Assembly: GCF_039542035.1 (NCBI RefSeq)
Contig: NZ_BAABHJ010000038.1
Coordinates: 65,335 to 129,334 of the forward strand
Direction of reading: 5' to 3'
From: Actinoallomurus liliacearum
Lineage (GTDB): Bacteria > Actinomycetota > Actinomycetes > Streptosporangiales > Streptosporangiaceae
DNA length: 64,000 nt
Position numbers and translations under genes: made by a program. Numbering within the stretch: the first letter of the stretch is position 1; the number at the start of each line of letters is the position of its first letter. The notes beneath the pieces were generated by a model. The model was not told where the DNA came from. It searched no databases and was given only the letters and a program-made list of their open reading frames with translations. Positions 23,992-32,997 of this stretch are shown here, in pieces.

Positions 23992-24822
23992 TCAGGCGTG
24001 GAGGGTGCCTTCGATGACGGTTGTGGCGCCGCCGCGCAGGATGACGCGGTCGTCGCGGACCGACAGGCGCACCTCTCCCCCGCGCGCCGACGCCTGGTAG
24101 GCCACCAGTTCGGCGCGGCCCAGGCGCTCGGCCCAGTAGGGCGCCAGCATGCAGTGCGCCGACCCGGTCACCGGGTCCTCGGGGACTCCGACCCTCGGCG
24201 CGAAGAAGCGGGACACGAAGTCGTGGTCCTCGCCGGGCGCGGTGACGCAGATCCCCCGGGCGTCGATCCGGCCGAGCGCGTGCTGATCGGGTCGCAGCGA
24301 GCGGACGGTCGTGGCGTCCGGGAGGACGACCAGGACGTCGTTCTGGCCGTTGCGCCCGGTCCAGAGCGGCTCGGCGCCGAGGGCCTCGGCCAGGCCGGCG
24401 GGCGGGTCGGCCTTCGTCGGAGGGACGGCAGGGAAGTCCATGGCGAGCAGATCGTCCTCCCGCCGTACGGTCAGCACGCCGCTGCGCAGGGTCTGGAAGC
24501 GGATCGGCCGGTCGCAGGGGACGGCCCCGGTCTCGTACAGCACGTGCGCGGCGCCGAGGGTGGCGTGGCCGCAGAGGGCGACCTCGACGGCGGGCGTGAA
24601 CCACCGCAGCTCGAAGTCGGGCCGTACTTCACCCCCCTGGCTACGCCCCGCCGCCCCCGAGGCGGCCTCGACAGGGCGCGGGAACGCCGTCTCGGACAGG
24701 TTGAGCTCCGCCGCGACGCGCTGCATCCAGCCGGCGTCCGCCGGGTCGGTCAGCGGGCAGACCCCCGCGGGATTGCCCGCGAACGGCCGGTCGGTGAAGG
24801 CGTCGACGACGTACACGCGCAT
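23992..24822 (-). CDS. PhzF family isomerase
   Basis: A 276-residue protein with the PhzF double-barrel fold: N-terminus VYVVDAFTDRPFAGNPAGVC, catalytic glutamate in ELNLSETAFP near residue 45, ELRWFTPAVEVALCGHATLGAAHVL near 72-95, and PEDPVTGSAHCMLAPYWAERLG near 210. The family catalyses proton-shift isomerisations. No phenazine genes lie nearby, so this is one of the many PhzF homologues of unknown substrate. ATG 24822. It lies 22 bp downstream of a small membrane-protein gene on the same strand. Confidence 0.92.
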   Translation of the reverse strand: MRVYVVDAFTDRPFAGNPAGVCPLTDPADAGWMQRVAAELNLSETAFPRPVEAASGAAGRSQGGEVRPDFELRWFTPAVEVALCGHATLGAAHVLYETGAVPCDRPIRFQTLRSGVLTVRREDDLLAMDFPAVPPTKADPPAGLAEALGAEPLWTGRNGQNDVLVVLPDATTVRSLRPDQHALGRIDARGICVTAPGEDHDFVSRFFAPRVGVPEDPVTGSAHCMLAPYWAERLGRAELVAYQASARGGEVRLSVRDDRVILRGGATTVIEGTLHA

Positions 24823-24844
24823 GCGCCCACCCTAGGCCTCGGCG

Positions 24845-25018
24845 CTACACCCCCGGCCGCGTGCCTCCGGTGAACTGCTCCCAGCTCTCCTGCTGGTCCG
24901 CGGCGGCCGGGCCGCCGGTGGGAAAGCCGCCCCAGCGGCGGGGGCGGGCGACGATCCAGCCGAGTACGAATCCGACGCAAAGACTGGCAATCGCCAAAAA
25001 CAACATGTTCAGCCACAT
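24845..25018 (-). CDS. 57-residue single-pass membrane protein, unknown function
   Basis: A short open frame with a convincing GGAGG site eight bases before ATG 25018. The product begins MWLNMLFLAIASLCVGFVLG, a hydrophobic N-terminal helix, followed by a basic stop-transfer WIVARPRRWG and a polar Gly/Pro/Gln-rich tail ending TRPGV. Its codon use and position, ending 22 bp before phzF, support a real gene. No family recognised; N-out/C-in single-pass topology is likely. Confidence 0.75.
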   Translation of the reverse strand: MWLNMLFLAIASLCVGFVLGWIVARPRRWGGFPTGGPAAADQQESWEQFTGGTRPGV

Positions 25019-25272
25019 AAGGGCCTCCGAACGACAAGCCGGCGGGAGGTACCGCCGTACCGCGACGGCGGGGCCGCGCGGTCGTCCGACCGTAACCCCG
25101 CAGCTCGCGGTGGTGTGTGCCGGTTGACGCGATCTAGTCCAAGGTGACTACGGTCACACCATCCGACCGGTGACCTCCGACCGGTCGTCGGTCGTCCGAG
25201 CGATCGCCTTTACGTTGTAGATCACGAAAACGCGCGCGACGGCGGCCGCTCTGACGTCGTACGCTGAACGCC

Positions 25273-25935
25273 GTGACCGAACGGCTGCCGATCTTTCCGC
25301 TGGGAGCCGTGCTGTTCCCGGGGCTGGTGCTGCCCCTCCAGATCTTCGAGGAGCGGTACCGCGACCTCATGCGCGACCTCCTCGAAGGCCAAGAGCCCTT
25401 CCGGTTCGGCGTCGTCTCCATCGAGCTCGGCCACGAGGTCGGTCCCGGCGCCGCCCGCCGGCTCGCCGCGGTCGGCTGCACCGCGGAGCTCCGCGGGGTC
25501 CAGCGGCACGACGACGGCCGCTACGACGTGGTCACCAGCGGCGGCACGCGGTTCCGGATCGAGGACGTCGACGACTCCCTGAGCTACCTCCGCGCCGACG
25601 TGACGATGCTGCCCGAGGAGAGCGGGCCGGAAGCCGACAAGATCACCGAGCCGGTGACCAGGCTGTTCCACCGCTACTGCGACCGGCTGACCGAGCACGG
25701 CGCCGAGGTGACCGAGCTCGACGACCTCCCGGAGCAGCCGGTCCAGCTGTCCTACGTGGTCGCCGCCTCGATGGTCCTGGACCGCCACGACAAGCAGCGA
25801 CTGCTGCAGGCCGAGGACGCCGCGACCCGGCTCCATCTGGAGTACGACCTGCTGCGCCGGGAGAACCTCCTCCTGAAGGTGTTCCCCGCCGTGCCGGCGT
25901 CGGAGTTCCTCGGCGGCACCGTCAGCCCGAACTGA
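25273..25935 (+). CDS. LON peptidase substrate-binding domain protein
   Basis: A 220-residue stand-alone LON N-terminal (LAN/PUA-like) domain. It starts RLPIFPLGAVLFPGLVLPLQIFE with the invariant FPLG...P motif, then VGCTAELRGVQRHDDGRYDVVTSGGTRF near residue 70-95. A C-terminal helical bundle (LLQAEDAATRLHLEYDLLRRENLLL) follows. The AAA+ and protease domains of Lon are absent, as in many actinobacterial homologues. Probably an adaptor or substrate-binding protein. GTG 25273. ybaK follows after 23 bp, likely cotranscribed. Confidence 0.92.
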   Translation: MTERLPIFPLGAVLFPGLVLPLQIFEERYRDLMRDLLEGQEPFRFGVVSIELGHEVGPGAARRLAAVGCTAELRGVQRHDDGRYDVVTSGGTRFRIEDVDDSLSYLRADVTMLPEESGPEADKITEPVTRLFHRYCDRLTEHGAEVTELDDLPEQPVQLSYVVAASMVLDRHDKQRLLQAEDAATRLHLEYDLLRRENLLLKVFPAVPASEFLGGTVSPN

Positions 25936-25958
25936 CTCTCGGAAGGAAACAGACACCA

Positions 25959-26456
25959 GTGGCATCGAACCGGCGATCGGGCGGCAAGGGCACGCCCGCG
26001 ACCGTGTCGGCGACCCGCGCCGGAATCGAGTTCACCCTGCACCCGTACGAGACCGATCCGGACGCGGACTCCTACGGCGAGGCCGCCGCCGACGCCCTCG
26101 GGGTCTCTCACGACCGGCTCTTCAAGACCCTGGTCACCGAGGTGGACGGCGACCTCACCGTCGCGGTCGTGCCGGTCTCCTCCTCGCTGGACCTCAAGGC
26201 ACTGGCCGCCGCGGCCGGGGGCAAGCGCGCCGCCATGGCCGACCCCGCGCACGCCGAACGCGTCACCGGGTACGTCCGTGGCGGCATCAGCCCGCTCGGG
26301 CAGCGCAAGCGGCTGCCGACGGTGGTCGACTCCTCCGCGTCAGGGTTCCCGACCATCTACGTCTCGGCCGGTCGGCGCGGCCTGCAGATCGAGCTCTCCC
26401 CCGCCGACCTGGTCCGGCTGACCGGAGCGTCGACCGCCGGCATCGCCCGCGGCTAG
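25959..26456 (+). CDS. ybaK: Cys-tRNA(Pro)/Cys-tRNA(Cys) deacylase YbaK
   Basis: A 165-residue trans-editing protein of the YbaK/ProX family, which clears mischarged tRNA. It shows DRLFKTLVTEVDG with the conserved catalytic-pocket lysine near residue 56, AVVPVSSSLDLKALAAAAGGKRAAM near 70-95, and GYVRGGISPLGQRKRLPTVVD near 105-120. GTG 25959 has a GGAAGG site. The last 117 bp are antisense to the end of the convergent DUF2567 gene. Confidence 0.95.
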   Translation: MASNRRSGGKGTPATVSATRAGIEFTLHPYETDPDADSYGEAAADALGVSHDRLFKTLVTEVDGDLTVAVVPVSSSLDLKALAAAAGGKRAAMADPAHAERVTGYVRGGISPLGQRKRLPTVVDSSASGFPTIYVSAGRRGLQIELSPADLVRLTGASTAGIARG

Positions 26457-26951
26457 CCGGCCGCGCGACTCCCGGTGCGCCACGTCCAGCGCCTCCAGCA
26501 GGCCGAACACCACGACCGCCGTCAGCGGCCAGGCGAGGACCACGCCGAGGGCGTGCAGGCCGAGCGGGGCGCGGGCGAGCGCCCCGTCGCCGGCCGTCCG
26601 TAGCGCGTGCTGGTAGGCGCTCTCACCGATGAGGTGCCCCAGCCGCCAGGCGACGACCGCGGCCGCGACACCGCCCGCCGCGATCCCCGCGAGCGGGCCC
26701 AGGTCCCCCACCCGCCCGGCCAGCACATAGGCGGCGAGGCCGCAGAGCAGGCCCGCGGCGGCGGTCAGCACGGCGAACCAACCGTCCGCCGCGATCAGTG
26801 TCTGGGTCTCCGGATCGGCGAGGAGGCCCTTGCCGCCCGAGACCTGGTAGGCCGTCCGAGGCGCGATCGCGACCCACAACAGCCCGACGGGCACTCCCAG
26901 CACCGTGATCGCAAGTGCCGCCAGCAGTCCGATGCGTATCCGGCTCGCCAC
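26340..26951 (-). CDS. DUF2567 family membrane protein
   Basis: A 203-residue protein with about four predicted membrane helices: IGLLAALAITVLGVPVGLLWVAI near residue 8, FAVLTAAAGLLCGLAAYVLA near 60, LAGIAAGGVAAAVVAWRLG near 85 and LGVVLAWPLTAVVVFGLLEAL near 135. The middle extracellular segment APRTAYQVSGGKGLLADPETQTLIAADGWFAV is the hallmark of the actinobacterial DUF2567 group. Function unknown. GTG 26951. The frame has no stop until 26340, so its last ~39 residues are read from the strand opposite ybaK; this tail is not part of the family and may simply be read-through of non-conserved DNA. Confidence 0.8.
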   Translation of the reverse strand: MASRIRIGLLAALAITVLGVPVGLLWVAIAPRTAYQVSGGKGLLADPETQTLIAADGWFAVLTAAAGLLCGLAAYVLAGRVGDLGPLAGIAAGGVAAAVVAWRLGHLIGESAYQHALRTAGDGALARAPLGLHALGVVLAWPLTAVVVFGLLEALDVAHRESRGRLAAGDAGGRRSGQPDQVGGGELDLQAAPTGRDVDGREP

Positions 26952-27054
26952 TCGCCCTCCCCCGGCGTTCGGTGAACAAGGCAGGGTAGCGCCTCAACCT
27001 GGACGCCTCCTGGCCTGCTCCGGTCCTTGCATCTTCTGAGATAGTGTGCCCGGC

Positions 27055-27741
27055 ATGTCTGGATTCAGCCCGGCCTTCGAGCGGCTCGGAGCCGCGTACG
27101 CGGCCGTCGCCGCCCAGCAGCAGGAGGTCCTGGCGGGGGTACTGCCGGCGAACGGCGACTGGACCACCGACCTGGCGAGCGGCACGTACACCAAGGGTGA
27201 CGTCACGTTGCACGTCGCCCTGGTCGGGAGCTTCGCCGAGAAGGACCGCAGCTGGTTGTGGGGCTGGGCCAATCCGCAGTTCGGCCCGGAGCATCCGGCG
27301 GTGCTGAATCCGCGTCCCATGGGCTCCCGGCTCGGCGTGCCCGAGATGACGACGCGCGAGCTGGATCTGGCCTGGTACGAGGGGCCGGCGCAGAACGGCG
27401 GCGAGCTGGTCGCCGCGGTCACGAACGGCCTCCTCGGCCTCAGCGGGACGATCTCCGGCCGCTACGACGGCGGCGTCGCCTACTTCGCGGTCCGCGACCC
27501 GGCCGTGCCCGGCACCGTGTGGGACTCCGTCACGGCGCCGCGGCTGATCACCGATGGCCTCTCGCTCTTCCCGGCCGACCACCGGCTGACCGTGCTGCGG
27601 TTCTTCAGCCACCACCGCCTGCCGTACCGGCAGACCGAGACGTCGATCACCGCGAAGCTGCCGGACGGCGGCTCCTGCGTCGCGCGGTTCGACGAGCAGG
27701 ACCGCCTGACCGACCTGTCGATGACCGTTTCCGGCCGCTGA
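27055..27741 (+). CDS. DUF6882 domain protein
   Basis: A 228-residue soluble protein beginning SGFSPAFERLGAAYAAVAAQQQEVL, with WLWGWANPQFGPEHPAVLN near residue 65, typical of the DUF6882 family found in actinobacteria. No signal peptide or catalytic motif. ATG 27055 was preferred over GTG 27046, three codons upstream. Function unknown; the tryptophan-rich WGW pattern is structural. It is a single gene converging on the GOLPH3-like gene. Confidence 0.75.
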   Translation: MSGFSPAFERLGAAYAAVAAQQQEVLAGVLPANGDWTTDLASGTYTKGDVTLHVALVGSFAEKDRSWLWGWANPQFGPEHPAVLNPRPMGSRLGVPEMTTRELDLAWYEGPAQNGGELVAAVTNGLLGLSGTISGRYDGGVAYFAVRDPAVPGTVWDSVTAPRLITDGLSLFPADHRLTVLRFFSHHRLPYRQTETSITAKLPDGGSCVARFDEQDRLTDLSMTVSGR

Positions 27742-27878
27742 CCCTCGCGGGCGCGGGAGCCCGTCATGCCCGCCCGGCCGGCGGAGAGGGCGCCGGCGCC
27801 GGGCGATCGGCGTACGGCGCGGGCCTCCCGCCGCACGAGGCGGACCCGCCGTACGGGGCGGAGGACCTCGGCGGGCGC

Positions 27879-28523
27879 TCAGACGGAGACGCTCCCGAGT
27901 TCCACGGCGAGGGCCCGGCGTACGGCGTCGGCGATCCAGTCGCCCTCGGTCATCGCGCGCATCCGGTCGCGGAGCACGCGCCAGTTCCCCGACGTGGCGA
28001 ACACCGGCTTGCTCAGCCCCGCGCCGGCCACCAGCGCGCCGAGGGCGAGGGTACGGGCGTCGGCGGGCGCGCTCGTCGTGACGGCCGCGACCACGCGCTG
28101 CTGCGCCTCCCACAGCCCGACGATGTCCCGTACGGGATAGCGGGTCTCGACGAAGACGCCGAACGTACGGTGGAGGCGGTGGCGGTCGACGGCGACCTGG
28201 CCGCGGTCGGCCAGGCGCGCCAGCAGCCGCTGCTGATGGTCGGTCGCGCGCAGCCGGGTGACCCACTCCTGCGGGGTCCGGCCGCGGGGCGAGGCCGCGA
28301 TGTCGGCGAGCAGTCCGTCGAGGATCGGGTCGCCGACGGGCTCGGCGTCGGCGACGGCCAGCACCGTGCCGTCCAACCGGAGCCGGTCGGCGAGCCTCAG
28401 CTCCGACAGCATCGCGCCGGCGACCCCGCAGTCGAGTTCGACCGGGCCGATGCGGCACTTTCCGCGCAGGTCATAGGCGAGGAGCAGCAGCTCCTCGGCC
28501 AGCGTCTCGGGCACGTTCCGCAC
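27879..28523 (-). CDS. GOLPH3/VPS74 (GPP34) family protein
   Basis: A ~214-residue all-helical protein of the bacterial GPP34 group: PETLAEELLLLAYDLRGK at the N-terminus, CGVAGAMLSELRLADRLRLDG near residue 30-55, and ALGALVAGAGL near 160. Eukaryotic members bind PI4P; bacterial members are of unknown function and may contact membranes. The start is uncertain: GTG 28523 chosen, with GTG 28514 or TTG 28556 as alternatives. It follows the MFS gene by less than 50 bp and is probably cotranscribed. Confidence 0.82.
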   Translation of the reverse strand: MRNVPETLAEELLLLAYDLRGKCRIGPVELDCGVAGAMLSELRLADRLRLDGTVLAVADAEPVGDPILDGLLADIAASPRGRTPQEWVTRLRATDHQQRLLARLADRGQVAVDRHRLHRTFGVFVETRYPVRDIVGLWEAQQRVVAAVTTSAPADARTLALGALVAGAGLSKPVFATSGNWRVLRDRMRAMTEGDWIADAVRRALAVELGSVSV

Positions 28524-28569
28524 TGTAAGCGGCTCGTACGAAGTCTCGGTAAACAAAAGGCAAAGCGTT

Positions 28570-29841
28570 TTACGTCGCCATGACCCGTCTCTTGATCCGG
28601 ATCGACAGGAGTGCGGCGAGGAGGCACAGGGCCCCGGCGCCGTACCAGGCGGCCGCGTAGTCGCCGAGGCGGTCCCGGATGACGCCGGCGGTGACGGCGG
28701 CGGCCGCGGCGCCGATCTGATGGGAGGCGAAGACCCAGCCGAAGACGATCGGTCCGCTCATCTGGAAGTGCTCCCGGCACAGGGCGACCGTCGGCGGCAC
28801 CGTGGCGACCCAGTCCAGGCCGTAGAAGATGATGAACACGAGCATGCTCGGGTGCGCGGTCCGGGCGAACAGGCTCGGCAGCACGAGCAGCGAGCATCCG
28901 CGTAGGGCGTAGTAGACGCCGAGCAGCACCCGGGAGTCGACCCGGTCGGTGAGCCAGCCGGAGAAGATCGTGCCGACCACGTCGAAGATCCCCACGAGGG
29001 CCAGCAGGCTCGCGGCGGTCGTCTCCGGCATGCCGTGGTCGTGCGCGGCCGGGATGAAGTGCGTGCCGACGAGGCCGTTCGTGGACGCGCCGCAGATCGC
29101 GAAGCCGCCCGCCAGCAACCAGAAGACGGGCGTCCGGGCGGCCGTGGCGAGCGAGCCGAGCGCCCGCCGTGCCGCCCCCGCGTTGTGCGGCTTGGGGACG
29201 ATCTCGTCGGCGCCGTACGGCGGGAGGCCGACGTCCGCGGGGTGGTCGCGCAGGAGGAGCACGACCAGCGGCACGACGGCCAGCGCGGCGACGCAGACGG
29301 TCACCGCGGCGGTCCGCCAGCCGTGCATGTGGGTCAGGTGCGCCAGGACCGGCAGGAAGACCAGCTGCCCGGCGGCGCCCGCCGCCGTGAGCACGCCGGT
29401 CACCAGGCCCCGGCGTGCGACGAACCACCGGGAGGTGACGGTGGCGACGAAGGCCATGGCCATCGATCCGGTCCCGAGGCCGATCAGCACGCCCCAGCAG
29501 GCGACGAGCTGCCACGGCGCGGTCATGAAGACCGTCAGCCCGCTGCCCACCGCCACGAGCAGAAGCGCGGCGGACACCACCCTGCGCATCCCGAACCGGT
29601 CCATCAGGGCGGCCGCGAACGGGGACGTCAGGCCGTACAGCAGGAGGTTGACCGAGACGGCGGCGGAGATGGTGCCCCGTGGCCAGCCGAACTCGGCGCG
29701 GAGGGGGTCGATGAGGACGCCGGGGGTGGCGCGGAACCCGGCGGCGCCGACGAGGGCGATGAGGGTCACCGCGGCGACGATCCAGGCACGGTGCAGGCGC
29801 GGGCGGGTCCGTACCGGTGTGTCGGGAAGTGTCTGGGTCAC
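28570..29841 (-). CDS. MFS transporter (12 TMS)
   Basis: A 423-residue transporter with twelve predicted helices. The loop 2-3 motif reads ALMDRFGMRRVV near residue 80 and the second-half loop GWLTDRVDSRVLLGVYYALRG near 300. The sequence resembles the oxalate/formate and monocarboxylate-type MFS group (WPRGTISAAVSVNLLLYGL). GTG 29841. It is divergent from a GlxA-type AraC regulator with a 71-bp gap, which probably controls it. Substrate unknown. Confidence 0.88.
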   Translation of the reverse strand: MTQTLPDTPVRTRPRLHRAWIVAAVTLIALVGAAGFRATPGVLIDPLRAEFGWPRGTISAAVSVNLLLYGLTSPFAAALMDRFGMRRVVSAALLLVAVGSGLTVFMTAPWQLVACWGVLIGLGTGSMAMAFVATVTSRWFVARRGLVTGVLTAAGAAGQLVFLPVLAHLTHMHGWRTAAVTVCVAALAVVPLVVLLLRDHPADVGLPPYGADEIVPKPHNAGAARRALGSLATAARTPVFWLLAGGFAICGASTNGLVGTHFIPAAHDHGMPETTAASLLALVGIFDVVGTIFSGWLTDRVDSRVLLGVYYALRGCSLLVLPSLFARTAHPSMLVFIIFYGLDWVATVPPTVALCREHFQMSGPIVFGWVFASHQIGAAAAAVTAGVIRDRLGDYAAAWYGAGALCLLAALLSIRIKRRVMAT

Positions 29842-29912
29842 CCGATGGAGTCTCGCCGCCGGCGGCTCCCGCGACGAGTGGCCCGAAAGCCAACATGTGA
29901 AAGAATCGGGCC

Positions 29913-30878
29913 ATGCCGCATGAGGTGGTCGTCCTCGCCCTGAACGACGTCGTCGCGTTCGACCTGGGGGTTCCGTCGCAGATCTTCGGCGCGGCGCGGG
30001 ACGCCGGCGGACGACCCTACTACCGGGTCCGCGTCTGCACCGCGGACGGCGGGCCGGTGCGCACCTCGGCCGGGTTCGCGGCCGTTCCCGACCACGGGCC
30101 GGAGATCCTGGCGGAGGCCGACACGGTCGTGGTGCCGGGGGTGCACGGCGGCGCGGCGCTGGAGGACGGCACCCTGGAGCCGCCGGTGGCCGCGGCCCTG
30201 GCCCGGCGACGCCCGGACGCGCGGCTCATGTCGATCTGCACCGGCGCGTTCGTCCTGGCCGCCGCGGGCGTGCTGGACGGCCGCCCGGCGACGACGCACT
30301 GGGCGCACGCGGACCTGTTCCGCGCGCTCCACCCCACGGTGCCGCTGGACCCGGACGTCCTGTTCGTGGACGACGGCGACGTGCTGACCTCGGCCGGGGT
30401 GGGGGCCGGGGTGGACCTGTGCCTGCACGTCATCCGCCGGGACCACGGCAGCGCCGTGGCGAACCACGCGGCCCGGCGTTCGGTGATGCCGCCGTGGCGG
30501 GAGGGCGGGCAGTCGCAGTTCATCGAGCGGCCGCTGCCGTCGCCCGCGGGCTCCTCGACGGCGGAGACCCGCGCCTGGGCCCTGGAGCGGCTGCACGAGC
30601 CGCTCGACCTCACACGGCTGGCGCGCCGGGCGGGGATGAGCGTCCGCACCTTCACCCGCCGGTTCCGCGCGGAGACGGGCCTCAGCCCGGCGCAGTGGCT
30701 GGTCCGCCAGCGGATCGAGGAGGCCCGGCGGCTCCTGGAGACCACCGACCTGCCGATCGACCAGGTGGCCGGGCGCGCCGGCCTGGGCACTGCGGCGTCC
30801 CTGCGCCAGCACCTGCACGCGGCCGTGGGGGTCGCCCCGGCCGCCTACCGTCGGACGTTCGGCGCCGCGCGGGTCTGA
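29913..30878 (+). CDS. GlxA-type AraC regulator with DJ-1/PfpI domain
   Basis: A 321-residue regulator. Residues 1-170 are a class I amidotransferase-like DJ-1/PfpI domain (VVVLALNDVVAFDLGVPSQIF, then VVVPGVHGG, nucleophile-like Cys in LMSICTGAFVLAAAG). Residues ~220-320 are two AraC helix-turn-helix motifs (LTRLARRAGMSVRTFTRRF and PIDQVAGRAGLGTAASLRQHL). The DJ-1 domain normally senses a ligand instead of catalysing. Divergent from an MFS gene, so it likely regulates that transporter. A hairpin follows the stop. Confidence 0.92.
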   Translation: MPHEVVVLALNDVVAFDLGVPSQIFGAARDAGGRPYYRVRVCTADGGPVRTSAGFAAVPDHGPEILAEADTVVVPGVHGGAALEDGTLEPPVAAALARRRPDARLMSICTGAFVLAAAGVLDGRPATTHWAHADLFRALHPTVPLDPDVLFVDDGDVLTSAGVGAGVDLCLHVIRRDHGSAVANHAARRSVMPPWREGGQSQFIERPLPSPAGSSTAETRAWALERLHEPLDLTRLARRAGMSVRTFTRRFRAETGLSPAQWLVRQRIEEARRLLETTDLPIDQVAGRAGLGTAASLRQHLHAAVGVAPAAYRRTFGAARV

Positions 30879-30879
30879 C

Positions 30880-30900
30880 GCCGGCACCGCTGCTGCCGGC
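30880..30900 (+). terminator. Hairpin after the GlxA-type regulator
   Basis: GCCGGCA (30880-30886), a 7-base loop, TGCCGGC (30894-30900), starting two bases after the stop codon at 30878. No T-run follows, as is common in high-G+C actinomycetes. Confidence 0.55.
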
Positions 30901-31015
30901 GCCCGGGCGGTCGACGTCCGCCACCGACGCCGGGCGCCGTACGACCGCCGGCGTTCTGTGGGCGTTCGCGGTACCACCGCGCGAGCGTCGCCGCCCACGG
31001 CGGACGTTCCGGGCG

Positions 31016-31702
31016 TCAGTGGTCGGGCTCCCACGGCGCGGCGGAGCCGTCGCCGGCCCTGACCAGGCCCGACTCGTAGGCCAGGACGACGAGCTGGGCG
31101 CGGTCGCGGGTGCGCAGCTTCGTCATCGCCCGGCTGACGTGGGTCTTGGCCGTCGTCGGGCTGATCACCATGTGCGCGGCGATCTCGTCGTTCGACATCC
31201 CGCGCGCGACCAGCGCGGTCACCTCCCGCTCCCGGTTGGTCAGGACGTCCATCACGTCCGGGGCGGCGGGCGGGCGCCGGGACACGAACTCCCTGATCAG
31301 CCGCCGGGTGATGGCGGGGGCGAGCAGCGCGTCGCCCCGCGCGGCGACGCGGATGCCGTGCAGCAGGTCGGTGGGTTCGGTGTCCTTGACGAGGAAGCCG
31401 CTCGCGCCCGCGCGGAGCGCGTCGAAGACGTACTCGTCGAGCCCGTAGTTGGTGAGCATGACGACGTGGACGCCGGACATCCGCTCGTCGGCGGTGATCC
31501 GGCGGGTCGCCTCGATGCCGTCGAGGACCGGCATCTGCACGTCGAGGAGGGCGACGTCGGGCAGGTGGGCGGCGGCGAGCGCGACGGCCTCCCGGCCGTC
31601 GGCGGCCTCGGCGACCACCTCGAGGTCGTCCTCGGCCTGCAGCAGGGCACGGAACCCGGCGCGGATCAGCGCCTGGTCGTCGGCGAGCAGCACGCGGATC
31701 AC
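31016..31702 (-). CDS. NarL/LuxR-family response regulator
   Basis: A 228-residue two-component regulator. The receiver domain has acidic residues LLADDQ near 7-9, phospho-acceptor Asp54 in VALLDVQMP and lysine in GFLVKDTEP near 105. The GerE/LuxR DNA-binding helix-turn-helix is LTNREREVTALVARGMSNDE, then PTTAKTHVSRAMTKL near 160-205. Its ATG overlaps the stop of the histidine kinase gene by four bases, so the pair is coupled. Confidence 0.95.
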   Translation of the reverse strand: MIRVLLADDQALIRAGFRALLQAEDDLEVVAEAADGREAVALAAAHLPDVALLDVQMPVLDGIEATRRITADERMSGVHVVMLTNYGLDEYVFDALRAGASGFLVKDTEPTDLLHGIRVAARGDALLAPAITRRLIREFVSRRPPAAPDVMDVLTNREREVTALVARGMSNDEIAAHMVISPTTAKTHVSRAMTKLRTRDRAQLVVLAYESGLVRAGDGSAAPWEPDH

Positions 31703-32997
31703 AGCGCCGCCTCCTCGCCGCGGACGGCGGCGACCCGGCCGGGCACGACGTGGCCGGGAACGGCCTGATCGGCGGCCTGCCCGGCGGCGCCGTGGTCGGC
31801 GGTCCGGTCGGCGGCGCGGTTCGGGGCGGGCGCGGGGATCGGGTGGCCGTCCGTCCGGGGCTCGTCCGCGATCGGGAGTTCGGCGTGGACGGTGAAGCCT
31901 CCCTCGGGGCGGGGCTCGGCGCGCAGTGACCCACCGAGCGCCGTGACGCGCTCGCGCATCCCGGTCAGCCCCACGCCCGGCTCCGGGGGCGCTCCGGGCG
32001 TGGCCCGCCCGTCGTCGTCGACCCGCACCGTCAGCGTGTCGCCGCCGTACCCGAGGTGCACGGACGCGGCGGCCGGGCCGGCGTGCCGGGCGACGTTGGT
32101 CAGCGCCTCCTGGACGATCCGGTACGCCGCGCGGTCGACCGCGGCCGGCAGGTCACGCGGCCGGCCGGTGACCGTGACGTCGGCCGGCAGGCCCGCGGAC
32201 CGGGCCCGGCGCACCAGGTCCGGCAGCCGGTCGAGTCCACTGCCGCCGGGCTCGCCGTCGCGCAGCACCTCCAGAGTGGCGCGCAGCTCCCGCATCGCCT
32301 CGCCGCTGGCCTCCTGGATGGCCAGCAGGGCCTCGGGCACCGGCTCGCCGCGCTTGCGGGCGAGGTGGATCGCCACCCCGACCTGCACCTTGACGATGGA
32401 GATGCTGTGGGTCAGCGAGTCGTGCAGCTCGCGGGCGATCCGCAGGCGTTCCTCACCGGCGCGGCGCAGCGCCATCTCCTCCTGGGTTCGCTCGGCCTCC
32501 GCCACCCGCTCCCGTGCCTCGCGGACGTACGCCTCCCACTGCCGGAACGCGCCGCCCATCATCGCGCTGGCCAACAGCCACCCGGCCAGCAGGAACCGGT
32601 CCTGCAGCACCTGCCGGACCGGTTCCCCGTGGTGCAGCGTCAGATCGGTGATCACGGCGATGACGAGGGCGGCCTTGGGGACGAGTACGACGAACCGGTG
32701 CCCGGCGCGCATGGCGGTGAACAGCGCGACCATCACCGGCTCGGCGGCGGCCACGCCCGGGTAGCCGCGGACGAGGTAGGCGAGGACGCACCCGGTCGTG
32801 ACCAGCAGCACGGCGACCGGCGCCCGGCGGCGCACGACGAGCGCGAAGGAGCCGGTCAGCAGGAGCAGATAGCCGAACGCGTCCATCCTGGTGTATCCGT
32901 GCGGCGCGATGGCCGCGCCGACCAGGGCGATGGCGGCGACGGCCGTCGCGATGGCCAGGTCGGAGAAGGGCGGACGAAGCCGGTACTGGATCCCCAT
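31699..32997 (-). CDS. NarL-type sensor histidine kinase
   Basis: A 432-residue membrane kinase. Four to six hydrophobic segments fill residues 10-165. The HisKA_3 dimerisation segment RIARELHDSLTHSISIVKVQV has the phospho-His in ELHDS near residue 200, and the HATPase domain has IVQEALTNVARHA and VDDDGRATPGAP, then GVGLTGMRERVTALGG near 290-360. A ~45-residue low-complexity tail rich in Ala, Asp and His repeats (AADRTADHGAAGQAADQAVP) follows the ATPase. ATG 32997. Signal unknown. Confidence 0.93.
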   Translation of the reverse strand: MGIQYRLRPPFSDLAIATAVAAIALVGAAIAPHGYTRMDAFGYLLLLTGSFALVVRRRAPVAVLLVTTGCVLAYLVRGYPGVAAAEPVMVALFTAMRAGHRFVVLVPKAALVIAVITDLTLHHGEPVRQVLQDRFLLAGWLLASAMMGGAFRQWEAYVREARERVAEAERTQEEMALRRAGEERLRIARELHDSLTHSISIVKVQVGVAIHLARKRGEPVPEALLAIQEASGEAMRELRATLEVLRDGEPGGSGLDRLPDLVRRARSAGLPADVTVTGRPRDLPAAVDRAAYRIVQEALTNVARHAGPAAASVHLGYGGDTLTVRVDDDGRATPGAPPEPGVGLTGMRERVTALGGSLRAEPRPEGGFTVHAELPIADEPRTDGHPIPAPAPNRAADRTADHGAAGQAADQAVPGHVVPGRVAAVRGEEAAL

